The notes under the pieces are model-generated. The model did not search any database. It had not been told where the DNA came from and saw only the letters and a list, made by a program, of their open reading frames with translations. From JBALVO01 sp036961445 (GTDB lineage: Bacteria; Pseudomonadota; Gammaproteobacteria; Pseudomonadales; Halieaceae), in contig JBALVO010000007.1 in the NCBI GenBank assembly GCA_036961445.1, positions 1 to 64,000 of the forward strand: a stretch of DNA of 64,000 nucleotides. Reading direction: 5' to 3'. Numbering within the stretch: position 1 is the first letter of the stretch; each line of letters begins with the position of its first letter. The translations under genes were made by a program, and so were the position numbers. Of this stretch, positions 62,259 through 64,000 are shown piece by piece.

Positions 62259-63194
62259 TTAAGGCCCACCATCAGGTTTGTCCGCCGGCTCCCGCAGGTC
62301 TTTCACAAACAGAGACATCGAAGGACCTTCCCCATGGTCGGCGCTGACGCGAAATCCCAGTTTTTTTGCCAACGACAGCATAGGCGCATTTTCCCTGAGG
62401 ATCAGGCCCTCCAGGCGGTTGATCCCGCCTACACTTGCCGCCAGTATCAATAAACGCATTAACTGGGTGGCGATACCCTGTCCGTGCAAGTCATCGGAGA
62501 TAGCCACGGCGAACTCGGCGACACCCTTGGTACCCATAGGCGCGTAGCGGGCGACGCCGACCTGGCGGTCCCCTGCCCCATCGGGAATCGTTGCGATAAC
62601 GGCATAGCTAAACGGATATTTGGGGTGGGTAAACTCTTCTAATACCGAGCTTGGCAGTTTCTCCATCCCTGAGAAGAAGCGCAAGTACCTGGACCTGTCA
62701 GAAAGCCCGACCACAAAAGCCTGCTGCATCTCCGCGTCTTGAGGGTGAGTCATGCGAAATGTAACCTCAGTGCCATCGGTCAACGTGCTGACCGAGGTTG
62801 CAGTATGGGGAAGACCATCTGCCCCGGGCAGAAGCTCCGAAATTCGTGTAAGCAGGTAGGTAGTGGCCAATGGCTTATCAATAAAATCGGTCGCGCCCAA
62901 TTCCACGATGTGCTGGCGTACTTCGCTGGGCGTATCGGTACCGAGCACAACAATTGGCGGGCATTGCCGCTCCAGCATCAATCGCTTTATCATTGCGATA
63001 CCATCTGCTGCGGAAAAATCAATCTCGAGTAAGACGCAGCTGTTCTCAATGGCCAGTGTTTCCGAAGCATCCATAAAATGCTCTGCATCGGGAAAACATT
63101 TGACTCGTATATCATAGCCCGCAAGTAGCGCGGCCAGTGCCTGACCCATCTCTGTGTCAGAACTAACTACATAGACAATATTCTCGAAGTCCAC
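62259..63194 (-). CDS. Receiver-domain/GNAT acetyltransferase fusion with Glu at the phospho site
   Basis: A 311-residue fusion. Residues 1-120 form a response-regulator receiver (VYVVSSDTEMGQAL), where the phospho-acceptor Asp position is Glu57 (LLEID) while the Thr (VLGTDTP) and Lys (DFIDKPLAT) remain. Residues about 145-300 form a GNAT acetyltransferase with the acetyl-CoA site DDLHGQGIATQLM and ENAPMLSLAKKLGF. It resembles Pat-type protein acetyltransferases. The Asp-to-Glu change suggests a permanently on-like receiver. Substrate unknown. RBS AGGAGG precedes the ATG. Confidence 0.82.
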   Translation of the reverse strand: MDFENIVYVVSSDTEMGQALAALLAGYDIRVKCFPDAEHFMDASETLAIENSCVLLEIDFSAADGIAMIKRLMLERQCPPIVVLGTDTPSEVRQHIVELGATDFIDKPLATTYLLTRISELLPGADGLPHTATSVSTLTDGTEVTFRMTHPQDAEMQQAFVVGLSDRSRYLRFFSGMEKLPSSVLEEFTHPKYPFSYAVIATIPDGAGDRQVGVARYAPMGTKGVAEFAVAISDDLHGQGIATQLMRLLILAASVGGINRLEGLILRENAPMLSLAKKLGFRVSADHGEGPSMSLFVKDLREPADKPDGGP

Positions 63195-63467
63195 GCGCGA
63201 TGTCCTCCTATTCTTTTAACACTTTAATTCTGCCCGAGTAACGGATGATAGCGGCTGGAAATCGGTGGCATGCGTAACTATTCATCACCCAAGTGTGCCC
63301 GATTACCGATTTACATGACAGTACCGCCTGGACTGGAGATACAACTGGCAGCAAAGTAGCTCTCGGAAAACTTGTTTATTGGTGCCAAATACGCTGCAGA
63401 CGCACATCATTCCCAAGCTCGTGATAGTCTATTCTTAATATAGTCAAATTGTCCGGGGGTTGTTCCA

Positions 63468-64000
63468 TTGATTAAGGCTCTATCCGATAACCCCGTACAT
63501 ATCGACCGACTTTGCAGCCTGCTTGAACTGGGCGTACACCAGGGAACGCTGAGCCGGGTGCCGGGTGGATTTCATCACAGTATGTGGCGGCTGGAAACAC
63601 AACGCGGTTGCTTTGCGGTTAAGCAGCTAGCGGACGATATGGATATGAATGACATGGCCACCGTTGCGCAGTTAAATGCCACTGAGGTCACGGCCTGCGA
63701 GTTTTCCCGACATGAAATTCCCGCGCTGTATTCGCTGCACGTGGATCGACAACACCTGCAGTTACTGGACGGTGTGGGGTATCTCGTTTACCCCTGGACC
63801 ACTGCCACCGCCTGCCACAGGAATGGTATCGAGGAGCATCACGCGGTCACAGTCGCTAGTACGCTCGCCCACATGCATCGCAGTGATATCGATGTGCCGG
63901 AACTACGAGATGTGCCTGCCTTTCCGGTAACCGCTGAGCGGGTGATAGACCTGGTGCAACTGGCCAGAGCGCGCAATGTCCGCTACAGCCATATTCTCGA
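63468..64000 (+). CDS. Aminoglycoside-phosphotransferase-like kinase (N-terminal part, runs off right edge)
   Basis: About 177 codons are present, starting at a TTG at 63468 with CCGGGGGT upstream and continuing past the end of the window. No ATG is available near the start. The sequence has the N-lobe Lys in CFAVKQL, a hinge-like YLVYPW and LAHMHRSD, resembling the APH/choline kinase fold. The catalytic loop should lie beyond the window. It may phosphorylate an amino-sugar, thiamine-type metabolite or homoserine; this cannot be told here. Confidence 0.65.
   Translation, partial: MIKALSDNPVHIDRLCSLLELGVHQGTLSRVPGGFHHSMWRLETQRGCFAVKQLADDMDMNDMATVAQLNATEVTACEFSRHEIPALYSLHVDRQHLQLLDGVGYLVYPWTTATACHRNGIEEHHAVTVASTLAHMHRSDIDVPELRDVPAFPVTAERVIDLVQLARARNVRYSHIL

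Noticed and set aside
1..64000. CRISPR arrays, insertion sequences, tRNA or rRNA genes
   Set aside because: I saw no regularly spaced direct repeats, no transposase or integrase, and no region with tRNA- or rRNA-like sequence. A tRNA or Rfam scan could not be run and would settle the RNA part.

Overview
The window looks like chromosomal DNA of a free-living, probably marine gammaproteobacterium that grows on lipids or hydrocarbons. This placement is inference, perhaps near the Halieaceae/Spongiibacteraceae. It rests on a CYP153-type P450 operon, a FadL-type outer-membrane channel, two enoyl-CoA hydratase-family enzymes, two exported DUF3604 proteins, and the usual proteobacterial housekeeping genes (purT, truA, gdhA, rhlE, malic enzyme). 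I found no rRNA, tRNA, transposase, phage gene or CRISPR array. Genes are dense, on both strands, mostly in short operons of one to four genes.

Layout. 1-4.2 kb (minus): edge of a DMT transporter, a ferritin-like protein, a DUF3604 protein and a two-lobed aspartyl protease with a PDZ domain. 4.3-5.7 kb (plus): a DUF2975/HTH pair behind AT-rich inverted repeats, then a LysE exporter. 5.9-16.4 kb: an enoyl-CoA hydratase, two beta-lactamase-fold hydrolases, purT with an M32 carboxypeptidase, a DUF3127 and a DUF1439 protein, truA, a BASS transporter, a DUF2505 protein and a Cys-cluster protein. 16.6-20.7 kb (minus): a P460-like cytochrome and a zinc-uptake cassette (small exported protein, porin-like protein, binding protein, permease) with no ATPase. 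20.8-25.5 kb (minus): an RND pump operon ending in a DOPA-dioxygenase-like gene. 26-34.5 kb: alcohol dehydrogenase, SEC-C protein, the DEAD-box helicase RhlE with a long leader, MarC, an EamA transporter, a decayed rsgA remnant and a large subtilase. 34.7-40.1 kb: the ABM monooxygenase-ferredoxin-CYP153 operon, an ACT-domain malic enzyme and FadL. 40.2-43.8 kb (minus): an exported SDR with an SGNH lipoprotein, and a racemase-like gene with two duplicated NTF2-like genes. 44-54 kb: a protein arginine methyltransferase very similar to eukaryotic PRMT1, a PqiA-like protein, VOC, MFS, YidB-like, SDR, RarD, acetolactate synthase, then gdhA. 54-64 kb: a heterodimeric ABC exporter, enoyl-CoA hydratase, second DUF3604, an exported hypothetical protein, DUF2834, a receiver-GNAT fusion and the start of an APH-type kinase.

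How genes may work together (inference). FadL, CYP153 with its ferredoxin, the alcohol dehydrogenase and the enoyl-CoA hydratases would form an uptake and terminal-oxidation route for medium-chain hydrophobic substrates. The malic enzyme would link C4 acids to pyruvate and NAD(P)H.

The items most worth a second look are the PRMT1-like methyltransferase, the receiver-GNAT fusion with Glu at the phospho-acceptor position, the racemase-like protein lacking both expected cysteines, the zinc cassette without an ATPase, the exported SDR, and the rsgA remnant.
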